A stretch of DNA of 25,006 bases from Faecalibacterium sp. CAG:74 (lineage in GTDB: Bacteria > Bacillota > Clostridia > Christensenellales > Aristaeellaceae), in the NCBI GenBank assembly GCA_000437595.1, contig FR899877.1:1-25006 (forward strand), given 5' to 3'. The translations under genes were made by a program, and so were the position numbers. The notes beneath the pieces were generated by a model, which did not search any database, was not told where the DNA came from, and was given only the letters and a program-made list of their open reading frames with translations. This document shows positions 6,353 through 14,307 of the stretch, piece by piece (positions within the stretch are counted from its first letter, which is position 1; every line of letters starts with the position of its first letter).

Positions 6353-8605
6353 TTACATGCGGGTGTGGCAGGTACGGGCGATAACGTCCAGCTGCTGCTC
6401 ACGGGTCAGGTCGATGAACTTCACGGCATAGCCGGAAACACGGATGGTGAAGTTCGCGTATTCTTCCTTCTCCGGATGCTCCATGGCGTCCAGCAGCTTT
6501 TCCTTGCCGAACACGTTCACGTTCAGGTGATGCGCACCCTGATCGAAGTAGCCGTCCATGACCTGCACGAGGTTGTTCACGCGCTCGCCGGCAGCATGAC
6601 CCAGCGCATCGGGGTTGATGGTCTGGGTGTTGGAGATGCCGTCCAGCGCCCAGTGATAGGGCAGCTTCGCGGTGGAGTTCAGGGACGCAACCAGACCATT
6701 CTGCTCCGCGCCGTAGGAGGGGTTCGCACCGGGCGCGAGGGGCGTCCACGCGCGGCGGCCGTCAGGCGTAGAACCGGTGGCCTTGCCGTACACGACGTTG
6801 GAGGTGATGGTCAGGATGGAGGTGCTGGGCTCGGAATTGCGGTAGGTGTGATGCTTCTTCACCATGTCGATGAAGGTCTTCAGCAGCCACTTGGCGATGT
6901 CGTCCGCACGGTCGTCGTCGTTGCCGTACTTCGGGAACTCGCCCTCGGTCTTGTAGTCGTAAACCATGCCGGACTCGTCGCGGATAGCGGTGACCTTGGC
7001 ATACTTCAAAGCGCTGATAGAGTCAACGCAGTGAGAGAAGCCAGCGATACCGGTCGCGAAGGAGCGCTTCACATGGGTATCGATCAGCGCCATTTCAGCC
7101 GCTTCGTAGTAGTACTTGTCGTGCATGTAGTGGATCAGGTTCAGCACGTTGACATACAGGCCAGCCAGCCAGTCGAGCATACGCAGGTAAGCGGGCTTGA
7201 CGATGTCCCAAGTCAGTTCATCGGTGGTGATGGGCGCGTAGCAGGGACCAACCTGGGTCTTCAGCTTCTCGTCCATGCCGCCGTTGATGGCGTACAGCAG
7301 CGCCTTCAGCAGGTTCGCGCGAGCGCCGAAGAACTGCATCTCCTTGCCGGTCTGGGTAGCAGACACGCAGCAGCAGATGGAGTAGTCGTCGCCCCAGACG
7401 GGCTTCATCACGTCATCGTTCTCATACTGGATGGAAGAGGAGACGATGGAGATGTGCGCCGCGTACTTCTTGAAGGCTTCCGGCAGACGGGAGGTGTACA
7501 GAACGGTCATGTTGGGTTCCGGAGACGGGCCCATGTTTTCCAGCGTGTGCAGGAAACGATAGTCGTTCTTGGTGACCATGGAACGGCCGTCCAAACCAGT
7601 GCCGCCGACTTCCAGCGTCGCCCAGACGGGGTCGCCGGAGAACAGCTCCTGATAGGAGGTGATGCGGGCGAACTTGACCATACGGAACTTCATGACGATG
7701 TGGTCAACCAGCTCCTGCGCCTCGGCCTCGGTGATGACGCCGTTTTCGAGGTCACGCTCGACATAAATGTCGAGGAAGGTGGAGATGCGGCCGACAGACA
7801 TGGCAGCGCCGTTCTGGGTCTTGATGGCGGCCAGATAGCCGAAGTACAGCCACTGGAACGCTTCGTGCGCGTTGCTGGCGGGCTTGGAGATGTCGTAGCC
7901 GTAGGACGCGGCCATGACCTTCATGTCCTTCAGGGCGTTCACCTGCAGGGTGATTTCCTGACGCTGACGGATGACGTCGTCGGTCATCGTGCCGTCGCCG
8001 CAGTTGGCGAAATCATGCTGCTTTTCAGCAATCAGCACGTCGATGCCGTACAGCGCAACACGGCGATAGTCGCCCACGATACGGCCGCGGCCATAGGTGT
8101 CCGGCAGACCGGTGATGATGTGGGACTTGCGGGCCGCGCGCATTTCAGGCGTGTACGCCATGAAGACCGCGTCGGAGTGCGTCAGGTGATATTCGGTGAA
8201 GATCTTGTGGAGTTCGGGAGCGGGGGTGTAGCCGTTCTCGGTGCAGGACTGTTCCGCCATGCGGATGCCGCCGAAGGGCATGAAAGCGCGCTTCAGGGGC
8301 TTGTCCGTCTGAAGACCCACGACCTTCTCCAGATCCTTCAGGTCTTCGTCGATGTAGCCGGGCTTATGGGAAGTCAGGGTAGAAACAATCTCGGTGTCCA
8401 TATCCAGGACGCCGCCCTTGGCGCGCTCTTCCTTCTGCAGCTTCTGCAGAGCGCCCCACAGCTTGTCGGTCGCTTCGGTCGGGCCGACCAGGAAGGATTC
8501 GTCACCGTCGTAAGGCTTATAGTTCTTCTGGATAAAGTCGCGAACGTTGACTTCTTCCTTCCAGATGGAACCCTTGAAGCCATTCCACTGCTCAAAATTG
8601 TACAT
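6353..8605 (-). CDS. pflB: Formate C-acetyltransferase (pyruvate formate-lyase), glycyl radical enzyme
   Basis: PflB cleaves pyruvate with CoA to acetyl-CoA and formate, a central oxygen-sensitive step of mixed-acid fermentation in the cytoplasm. The 750 residues match the family length. The catalytic cysteine pair is C412-C413, here preceded by a further cysteine (SICCCVS at 409-415), followed by the conserved KEMQFFGARANL segment. The glycyl radical loop is RVSGYAV near the C-terminus with the radical on Gly725. Both halves are intact, so the protein should be a true PFL; the close agreement with E. coli PflB over these segments argues against a diol dehydratase or choline lyase. The start follows AGGAGGT (on the minus strand near 8615-8621). 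A promoter, a terminator and the neighbouring activase complete the unit. Confidence 0.97.
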   Translation of the reverse strand: MYNFEQWNGFKGSIWKEEVNVRDFIQKNYKPYDGDESFLVGPTEATDKLWGALQKLQKEERAKGGVLDMDTEIVSTLTSHKPGYIDEDLKDLEKVVGLQTDKPLKRAFMPFGGIRMAEQSCTENGYTPAPELHKIFTEYHLTHSDAVFMAYTPEMRAARKSHIITGLPDTYGRGRIVGDYRRVALYGIDVLIAEKQHDFANCGDGTMTDDVIRQRQEITLQVNALKDMKVMAASYGYDISKPASNAHEAFQWLYFGYLAAIKTQNGAAMSVGRISTFLDIYVERDLENGVITEAEAQELVDHIVMKFRMVKFARITSYQELFSGDPVWATLEVGGTGLDGRSMVTKNDYRFLHTLENMGPSPEPNMTVLYTSRLPEAFKKYAAHISIVSSSIQYENDDVMKPVWGDDYSICCCVSATQTGKEMQFFGARANLLKALLYAINGGMDEKLKTQVGPCYAPITTDELTWDIVKPAYLRMLDWLAGLYVNVLNLIHYMHDKYYYEAAEMALIDTHVKRSFATGIAGFSHCVDSISALKYAKVTAIRDESGMVYDYKTEGEFPKYGNDDDRADDIAKWLLKTFIDMVKKHHTYRNSEPSTSILTITSNVVYGKATGSTPDGRRAWTPLAPGANPSYGAEQNGLVASLNSTAKLPYHWALDGISNTQTINPDALGHAAGERVNNLVQVMDGYFDQGAHHLNVNVFGKEKLLDAMEHPEKEEYANFTIRVSGYAVKFIDLTREQQLDVIARTCHTRM

Positions 8606-8720
8606 GATGGTTGACCTCCTGATGTTGAAATGTGTGCCGGAAACCGGCGAATGAACGCCGCCGTCCCCAAATCATCCGCGTGGATGGGGGTCAATAGGGA
8701 ACTGCTTCCGAACCACAGAT

Positions 8721-8749
8721 ATTCTATCACAAGATGTTGTATAATGCAA
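8721..8749 (-). promoter_or_regulatory. Probable promoter for pflB
   Basis: On the minus strand TAGAAT (8721-8726), preceded by TGA as an extended -10, has TTGCAT (8744-8749) 17 bases upstream. The leader would be about 110 bases. No clear Rex or FNR dyad was seen at the promoter, so redox control is not shown by the sequence. Confidence 0.55.
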
Positions 8750-8860
8750 TAGGCAAAATCACAAAACGCGCAAAAAATCGACAACTTCATGAAAAGCCTT
8801 ACAAACCCTTGAAAATGGCGGGTTTTCGCTTGATGTACCAAGAATGCGGGCGGAAGAATG

Positions 8861-8882
8861 CCGCTTTCGCGGATGAAAGCGG
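8861..8882. repeat. Inverted repeat between pflB and lonB
   Basis: A perfect 8-base stem (ccgctttc at 8861-8868, gaaagcgg at 8875-8882) has a 6-base loop and no T run. The rest of the 8606-9031 gap holds the pflB promoter on the minus strand and the lonB ribosome site; no gene was found in it. The dyad may be an operator for either divergent gene. Confidence 0.5.
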
Positions 8883-8970
8883 TACACTATATCTTGTGGT
8901 GTGGACAGCGTGGACAAACAAGGACTGTATCCACGGCAGAAAGAAAAATTGCAGCAAAAGCGTCATCCGG

Positions 8971-9000
8971 GCATGGTTTTCCGCCGCTTCGGGCATACTG
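8971..9000 (+). promoter_or_regulatory. Possible forespore (sigma-F/sigma-G-like) promoter for lonB
   Basis: GCATG (8971-8975), a 15-base spacer and GGGCATACTG (8991-9000) match the B. subtilis sigma-F consensus GYWTA-N15/16-GGNRANAHTR with one mismatch in each half. The ATG of lonB is about 30 bases further on. B. subtilis lonB is known to be sigma-F dependent. No comparable sigma-A promoter was found close to lonB. The match could still be chance. Confidence 0.35.
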
Positions 9001-9031
9001 CGGTCGATGAAATGCAAGGGAGGTTTTGCGC

Positions 9032-10708
9032 ATGTTTGCAACAATGCTGGTCGTCATCCAGCTGGTGGTATCGGTGGTGGTGGGACTGTACTTTTTCCGG
9101 CAGCTGCGCCAGTCGCGGCAGAAAGAGCCGGCGCACGGGCGGGAGAGCAACCGCGAAATGGAGCGGATGCGCCACCTGCGGTCGATTCACCTGTCAGAGC
9201 CGCTGGCGGAAAAGGTGCGCCCGACGAAAATGAGCGACGTGATTGGTCAGGAGGACGGCATTCGCAGCCTGAAGGCGATTCTCTGCGGCGCAAACCCGCA
9301 GCATGTGCTGATTTACGGCCCGCCCGGCATCGGCAAGACCTGCGCGGCGCGGCTGGTGCTGGAGGCGGCGAAGCAGTCGCAGGGGACGCCTTTCCGCGAG
9401 GATGCGCCGTTCATCGAGGTGGATGCGACGTGCGTGCGCTTTGATGAACGCGCGATTGCCGACCCGCTCATCGGCAGCGTCCATGACCCGATTTATCAGG
9501 GCGCGGGGCAGCTGGGTGCGCAGGGCGTGCCGCAGCCCAAGCCCGGCGCGGTCACCAAAGCGCACGGCGGCGTGCTGTTTCTGGATGAAATCGGCGAACT
9601 GCATCCGGTGCAGATGAACAAGCTGCTGAAGGTGCTGGAGGACCGCCGCGTGATGCTGGACAGCGCGTATTATAATCCGGATGACGCGACGATTCCGCGC
9701 TATATCCACGACATTTTCCACAATGGGCTTCCGGCGGATTTTCGGCTTGTCGGCGCAACGACGCGCAGCCCGTCAGAAATCAGCCCCGCTCTGCGCTCGC
9801 GGTGCATGGAAGTCTTTTTTCGCGCGCTGACACCGGAAGAAATTGCCCTGATTGCCTCCGGCGCAGCGGAACGCGCGGGCTGCGCGATGGCGAAGCAGGA
9901 GGCGGAAACCATCGGGCGCTATGCCGCCTGCGGACGCGACGCGGTGAATATTGTGCAGATGTGCGCGGGACTGGCGCAAATGGACGAGCGCACGATGATT
10001 CTGCCAGAGGACGTGGCGTGGGTGGTGCAGAGCGGGCATTACACCATCCACGCCCAGCAGAAGGCGGATGTCTCGAACCGCGTTGGCGTGGTGCATGGGC
10101 TGGCGGTATATGGCGAAAATCAGGGCGCGCTGCTGGATTTGGAGGCGGTCGCGACGCCGGGACACGGCGAAATCACCGTGACGGGCATTATTGATGAGGA
10201 AGAAATCGGGCAGGAGGGGCACAAGATGCGCCGCCGCTCGACGGCACACGGCGCGGCGGAGAATGTCCGCACACTGCTGAAAAGCCTCGGATACACACTG
10301 GAAAACACCGATTTGCACATCAATTTTCCCGGTGGAATGCCCGTTGACGGCCCGTCGGCAGGCGTCGCGATGGCGGTCGCTGCGGTCAGCGCGCTGACCG
10401 ATACGCCAGTGGAAGGCACGATGGCGGTCACGGGTGAAATTACCGTGCAGGGGAAAGTGAAGGCGGTCGGCGGCGTACCGCAGAAGGTGGAGGCCGCGTG
10501 TCAGGCAGGGCTGCTGCGCGTGCTGATTCCCAAGGAGAACGACGCGGAGACGCTGCATATCGCGGGCATTGATGTGCAAGGAATTGACGATGTGCATCAG
10601 GCGCTGTCAGCAATGCTTGTGCACACAAAGACGGCGAAGAAGCTGATTCACAGTCCACTGCCGATGACGGAGAAGGTCGCCGCGGCTGCTGCAGAACCCA
10701 GTGCGTGA
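9032..10708 (+). CDS. lonB: ATP-dependent protease LonB, membrane-anchored
   Basis: LonB is a Lon-family AAA+ serine protease; in B. subtilis it is a forespore protein. From ATG 9032 the protein has 558 residues. Residues 1-22 form one hydrophobic segment (MLVVIQLVVSVVVGLYFF), probably a membrane anchor, as in the Bacillus protein. There is no large Lon N-terminal substrate domain. The AAA+ part has Walker A GPPGIGKT at 96-103 and Walker B VLFLDEIGE near 181-189. The protease domain has the Ser-Lys dyad: Ser442 in DGPSAG and Lys485 in GGVPQK. The start at 9032 is preferred because AAGGGAGG at 9016-9023 is correctly spaced; a TTG at 9026 is too close to it. lonB and lon lie next to each other as in Bacillus. 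The Ala-rich C-terminal tail is unremarkable. Confidence 0.93.
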   Translation: MFATMLVVIQLVVSVVVGLYFFRQLRQSRQKEPAHGRESNREMERMRHLRSIHLSEPLAEKVRPTKMSDVIGQEDGIRSLKAILCGANPQHVLIYGPPGIGKTCAARLVLEAAKQSQGTPFREDAPFIEVDATCVRFDERAIADPLIGSVHDPIYQGAGQLGAQGVPQPKPGAVTKAHGGVLFLDEIGELHPVQMNKLLKVLEDRRVMLDSAYYNPDDATIPRYIHDIFHNGLPADFRLVGATTRSPSEISPALRSRCMEVFFRALTPEEIALIASGAAERAGCAMAKQEAETIGRYAACGRDAVNIVQMCAGLAQMDERTMILPEDVAWVVQSGHYTIHAQQKADVSNRVGVVHGLAVYGENQGALLDLEAVATPGHGEITVTGIIDEEEIGQEGHKMRRRSTAHGAAENVRTLLKSLGYTLENTDLHINFPGGMPVDGPSAGVAMAVAAVSALTDTPVEGTMAVTGEITVQGKVKAVGGVPQKVEAACQAGLLRVLIPKENDAETLHIAGIDVQGIDDVHQALSAMLVHTKTAKKLIHSPLPMTEKVAAAAAEPSA

Positions 10709-10771
10709 CGCAGAACGACGAAAAATTTACATTCTCGCAGAAAAAAATCGTTACATCATATGTTTTTTCGC

Positions 10772-10800
10772 TTGTCAAACCGTGGCGGAATATGTATACT
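10772..10800 (+). promoter_or_regulatory. Strong sigma-A-type promoter for lon
   Basis: TTGTCA (10772-10777), a 17-base spacer and TATACT (10795-10800) are close to consensus. The leader to the lon start is about 80 bases. No CIRCE element and only one half of a CtsR-like repeat were seen, so control by HrcA or CtsR is not supported. Confidence 0.75.
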
Positions 10801-10811
10801 ATATCTTTGCC

Positions 10812-10870
10812 GGACGGGAAGCGCCGTTCGAGCGTGGACGCGGCATGATACGCTCTGGTTCGCCGCGTCC
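10812..10870 (+). promoter_or_regulatory. Structured leader of lon with competing stems
   Basis: The lon leader can fold a 9-base GC-rich stem (ggacgcggc at 10836-10844, gccgcgtcc at 10862-10870) ending four bases before the ribosome site at 10875-10880. An overlapping alternative pairs gagcgt (10830-10835) with acgctc (10850-10855); the two cannot form fully together because their arms interleave. A third small stem lies just upstream (about 10812-10831). This arrangement could adjust translation, but function is inferred from pairing only. Confidence 0.45.
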
Positions 10871-10884
10871 GATGAGGAGGAACT

Positions 10885-13218
10885 ATGCCCAGAAAGAAAA
10901 CCAATCTGACGATGCCGGTGCTGGCGCTGCGGGGGCTGATGGTATTCCCGCACATGGTGCTGCACTTTGACGTCGGCCGCCCGAAGTCTGTCGCCGCTCT
11001 GCAGGAAGCGATGATGAATGACCAGAAGATTTTCCTCGTGGCGCAGAAGGATGTGGATGACCCAGACCCTACCCCGGAAAATTTGTGCACCGTCGGCACA
11101 ATCGCCAATATTCGGCAGGTGATGAATCTGCCCGGCGACAGCCTGCGTGTGCTGGTGGAGGGTGAAACGCGCGGCGAATTGACTACTGTGACGCAGGAAG
11201 ACCCGTTCCTGCTGGGACGTATTCACCTGCCGAAAGTGACCGCGCCGGCGGATGAAATGGAGCTGGCGGCGCTGGTGCGCACGGCGAAGGATTATTTTGA
11301 TGCCTATGCCCGCGCGAGCCAGCGGGTCAGCCAGGAGACGATTGCGTCCATCCGGGATGTGGATGACGCCGAGCAGATTGCTGACCTGATTGCCGCAAAT
11401 ATCCTGACGAAGCTTGAGGATCGCCAGCAGATTCTGGAAGAATTCGATATTCAGCGCCGTCTGGAACGCCTCTGCACCATTTTGAGCCGCGAAATTGAAC
11501 TGACCGGCGTGGAAAAGCAGGTGCAGGAGCGCGTCAAGAAACAGATTGACAAAAACCAGAAGGATTATTATTTGCGCGAGCACATGAAGGCTATCCAGAC
11601 CGAACTGGGCGATACCGACGCGACGGATGTGGAGGAGCTTCGCGAACGCGCCAAGAATACGCCGCTGAACGACGAAGCACGTCAACGCGTGGACAAGGAG
11701 CTGGAGCGCCTGTCCCGGATGACGCCCGGCACACCGGAAGTCGGCATGTCCCGGACGTATATCGAGTGGATTCTCGACCTGCCGTGGGGCAAGCAGACGA
11801 CTGATAATTTGGATTTGAAGCGCGCGCGGAAGGTACTGGCGCAGGATCACTACGGGCTGGAGAAGGTCAAGGAGCGCATCGTCGAATATTTGGCGGTGCT
11901 CAAGCTCAAGCAGGATATGCGCGGCCCGATTCTATGCTTCGTCGGCCCGCCCGGCGTGGGCAAAACGTCCATCGTTCGCGCAATTGCCAAGGCAGTCGGG
12001 CGGCAGTTCGTGCAGGTGTCGCTCGGCGGCGTGCGTGACGAGGCGGAAATCCGCGGCCATCGCCGGACATATATCGGCGCGATTCCAGGGCGGATTATCT
12101 CCGGCATGAAGCAGGCTGGCACGATGAACCCGGTATTCCTGTTCGACGAAATCGACAAGATGAGCCACGATTTCCGCGGCGACCCTGCCAGCGCCATGCT
12201 GGAGGTGCTCGACGGCGAACAGAACGGCGCATTCCGCGACCACTATCTCGAACTGCCCTTCGACCTCAGCCGCGTCATGTTCATCACCACCGCCAACAGC
12301 ATCGACACGATTCCCACCCCACTCCTTGACCGCATGGAGGTTATCGAAGTGCCGTCGTACACGGAGGAGGAGAAGCTGCAAATCGCCAAGCGCCACCTTT
12401 TGCCCAAGCAGGTGAAAGAACACGGGCTGGATGCCGGGACGGTGAAAATCAGTGACCGCGTGATGCGCAGCCTGATTGAGGGCTACACACGCGAAGCCGG
12501 CGTCCGCACGCTCGAACGCACGATTGCCAAGGTCATCCGCAAGGCCGCCGTGACGATGCTCGACGAGGGCGAAACCGAAGTCACCGTGACCGAAAAGGTG
12601 CTGCACCAGTACCTCGGCGCGCCGCGTTTCACCCGCGAACTGCCGGAGAAAGAGCCGCGCGTGGGCATTGTCAACGGTCTTGCGTACACCACCGTCGGCG
12701 GCGAAACGCTGGAAGTCGAGTGCCTGACCATGCCCGGCAAGGGCGGTCTGCGCCTGACGGGACAGCTTGGCGACGTGATGAAGGAATCCGCCGAAGCCGC
12801 GTTCTCTTACGTCCGCGCGCACTGCGCTGATTTGGGACTGACGGATGACTTCTACAAAGATGTAGATATCCACATCCATGTGCCGGAAGGCGCTGTGCCG
12901 AAGGATGGCCCGTCCGCGGGTGTGACGATGGCGACGGCGCTGGTGTCTGTGCTGACGGGGATTCCCGTGCGCAATGATGTGGCGATGACGGGGGAGATTA
13001 CCCTGCGCGGGCGTGTGCTGCCGATTGGCGGATTGAAGGAAAAGACGCTGGCGGCGTATCGGGCGGGGATTACGACGCTGATTATTCCGAAGGAAAATCA
13101 GAAGGATTTAGAAGAGATTCCGCCGCATGTGCTGAGTCAGTTTAAGATTGTGTGCGTGGAGCAGATTGAGCAGGTGCTGGAAAATGCGCTGACGCGGATG
13201 CCGGAACGCCGCGCTTAA
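10885..13218 (+). CDS. lon: ATP-dependent protease La (LonA)
   Basis: LonA is the soluble hexameric AAA+ protease that removes misfolded and short-lived regulatory proteins. The 777 residues fit the family. An N-terminal substrate-binding domain spans about 10-205 (PVLALRGLMVFPHMV at the start), followed by a coiled helical region. The ATPase has Walker A GPPGVGKT at 354-361 and Walker B FLFDEID at 418-424. The protease domain has catalytic Ser677 in DGPSAG and Lys720 in GGLKEK. The start follows GAGGAGG at 10874-10880. The gene has a strong promoter of its own after lonB, and a GGGGC hairpin repeat and terminator after its stop. Next comes engB, the order known from Bacillus (lonA-ysxC). Confidence 0.97.
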   Translation: MPRKKTNLTMPVLALRGLMVFPHMVLHFDVGRPKSVAALQEAMMNDQKIFLVAQKDVDDPDPTPENLCTVGTIANIRQVMNLPGDSLRVLVEGETRGELTTVTQEDPFLLGRIHLPKVTAPADEMELAALVRTAKDYFDAYARASQRVSQETIASIRDVDDAEQIADLIAANILTKLEDRQQILEEFDIQRRLERLCTILSREIELTGVEKQVQERVKKQIDKNQKDYYLREHMKAIQTELGDTDATDVEELRERAKNTPLNDEARQRVDKELERLSRMTPGTPEVGMSRTYIEWILDLPWGKQTTDNLDLKRARKVLAQDHYGLEKVKERIVEYLAVLKLKQDMRGPILCFVGPPGVGKTSIVRAIAKAVGRQFVQVSLGGVRDEAEIRGHRRTYIGAIPGRIISGMKQAGTMNPVFLFDEIDKMSHDFRGDPASAMLEVLDGEQNGAFRDHYLELPFDLSRVMFITTANSIDTIPTPLLDRMEVIEVPSYTEEEKLQIAKRHLLPKQVKEHGLDAGTVKISDRVMRSLIEGYTREAGVRTLERTIAKVIRKAAVTMLDEGETEVTVTEKVLHQYLGAPRFTRELPEKEPRVGIVNGLAYTTVGGETLEVECLTMPGKGGLRLTGQLGDVMKESAEAAFSYVRAHCADLGLTDDFYKDVDIHIHVPEGAVPKDGPSAGVTMATALVSVLTGIPVRNDVAMTGEITLRGRVLPIGGLKEKTLAAYRAGITTLIIPKENQKDLEEIPPHVLSQFKIVCVEQIEQVLENALTRMPERRA

Positions 13219-13281
13219 AGCCCAAAGAGCAACACGCGGAAGAAGTAAGGGAGTGTGCTCAACTCAATCGCGCGAAGGGGT

Positions 13282-13378
13282 CAAGGGGCAATGCCCCTTG
13301 CGGAGTCCAGAGGCGGCGCCTCTGGGGGGGGTTGGGGCAACGCCCCAACCCCTTGTGGGGTTTGGGGCAACGCCCCAA
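13282..13378. repeat. GGGGC-rich cluster of four perfect hairpins
   Basis: Four short inverted repeats follow one another: 13282-13300 (8-base stem, caaggggc), 13307-13325 (8-base stem, ccagaggc), 13328-13352 (11-base stem) and 13362-13378 (7-base stem, ttggggc). All have 3-base loops, and the last two share the core ttggggcaacgccccaa. Between them lie short linkers such as ccttgtgggg. The look is that of a dispersed intergenic repeat of GC-rich Firmicutes. No open frame here has credible coding character. Confidence 0.8.
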
Positions 13379-13386
13379 CTGTTTTT
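13362..13386 (+). terminator. Probable terminator of lon
   Basis: The last GGGGC hairpin (stem 13362-13368 with 13372-13378) is followed by ctgttttt, so it can act as a rho-independent terminator about 160 bases after the lon stop. The repeat cluster may therefore have been recruited as a terminator. Confidence 0.55.
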
Positions 13387-13616
13387 CGGGCGCTCAATTC
13401 AAAGAGACAGCCCACAAAGGCGCAGGCAGCGAAGCGTCCCTGCCAGTAACTTCGCGCTTCCTCAGAAGCGCCTCCAAGCCGCTCTTTTCACCAACTGTGC
13501 AGTGTCGCGCCAAATGGGCACGACCACAAAGCCGCAATACCCACCCAAGCAATTCCCCAAACCAGCCGCATATAACGCAACCATCCGCAATACCCGCGAG
13601 TAAATCCCCAAAACCC
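13387..13616. other. Gene-free, A/C-rich leader of engB
   Basis: This 230-base stretch before engB is poor in G and rich in A and C on the plus strand, especially in 13500-13616. It contains one perfect hairpin (gcgcttc at 13454-13460, gaagcgc at 13465-13471, loop of 4). No clear promoter was found; a TATAAC at 13571 has no -35. The engB frame is open through it, but the translation there is low in complexity and unlike any EngB. Confidence 0.5.
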
Positions 13617-13631
13617 AAAGGAGATACGAAA

Positions 13632-14237
13632 TTGGAAATCAAAAAAGCAGAATTTATTACCTCTATGGCGCAGTACGGGAAATTCGAGGGCGTCGGACTG
13701 CCGCAGATTGCCGTCGCCGGAAAATCCAACGTCGGCAAAAGCAGCCTCATCAATAAGCTCTGCAACCGCCGCTCCCTCGCGCGCACGTCTCAGACACCCG
13801 GAAAAACCCGGCTCATCAACGCCTTCCTGCTCAACGACAGCTTCCATTTGATTGACCTGCCCGGCTACGGCTTCGCAAAGGTCGATAAGCAGGAAAAACT
13901 CCGCTGGGGCAAGATGATGCAGGATTACTTCGAGCAGTCCGATGAACTGCGCCACGTCCTGTGCCTTGTGGATATCCGCCACGAACCGACCGAGGACGAT
14001 AAGCAGATGAACCTCTTCCTCCGCCAGATGGGCATCCCGTTCACCGTGATTGCCACCAAGGCGGACAAGATCAGCCGCGGCGCGCGCCAGAAGCAGCTCG
14101 CGCCTATCTGCCGCGCCCTGCTTGTGCAGCCGTGGGAGGTCATCTGCTGGTCGTCCGAAGACGGCACGGGGCGCGACCAGCTGCTGACGCTTCTGGAAAA
14201 GGTGCTTGCGCCGGAAGAAGAAGCGCCGGAAGCCTGA
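13632..14237 (+). CDS. engB: Ribosome biogenesis GTP-binding protein EngB (YsxC/YihA)
   Basis: EngB is a small GTPase needed for assembly of the large ribosomal subunit. From a TTG codon at 13632 the protein has 201 residues, the normal size. GTPase motifs are G1 GKSNVGKS (30-37), G2 TPGKT (55-59), G3 DLPGYG (75-80), G4 TKAD (142-145) and G5 SSEDG (174-178). TTG is chosen because AAAGGAG at 13617-13623 stands 8 bases before it and the family N-terminus begins at that point. An in-frame ATG at 13332 would add 100 residues that begin inside the GGGGC repeat, which is implausible. The acidic C-terminus is short. Position after lon matches Bacillus. The next small gene starts 70 bases later and may be co-transcribed. 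Confidence 0.93.
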   Translation: MEIKKAEFITSMAQYGKFEGVGLPQIAVAGKSNVGKSSLINKLCNRRSLARTSQTPGKTRLINAFLLNDSFHLIDLPGYGFAKVDKQEKLRWGKMMQDYFEQSDELRHVLCLVDIRHEPTEDDKQMNLFLRQMGIPFTVIATKADKISRGARQKQLAPICRALLVQPWEVICWSSEDGTGRDQLLTLLEKVLAPEEEAPEA

Positions 14238-14307
14238 CACGCATCTTTCATCCGCCGCATACGATGGGAACTGCCCGGAGAATCCGGCTGGATGGAGGAG
14301 TGCAGCA

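Noticed and set aside
6287..8614. Open frame of about 775 codons on the plus strand opposite pflB
   Set aside because: It mirrors pflB almost exactly, has no family motifs and lacks a proper ribosome site, so it is a codon-bias shadow.
8740..8745. Plus-strand TATAAT upstream of lonB as a sigma-A promoter
   Set aside because: No acceptable -35 box lies at 16-18 bases, and it is nearly 290 bases from the lonB start; it overlaps the pflB promoter region.
8606..8800. Rex or FNR operator at pflB
   Set aside because: No TTGTTA-type or TTGAT-N4-ATCAA dyad near the promoter was convincing.
10772..10800. CtsR or HrcA control site at the lon promoter
   Set aside because: Only one GTCAAA half is present with no tandem copy, and no CIRCE inverted repeat was found.
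13282..13378. CRISPR-like array in the GGGGC region
   Set aside because: Units differ in length and sequence, spacers are too short and no cas gene is nearby.
13253..13603. Possible protein encoded through the GGGGC repeat
   Set aside because: The frames run through perfect hairpins and low-complexity sequence, and two different frames are open at once. This is better explained as non-coding repeat.
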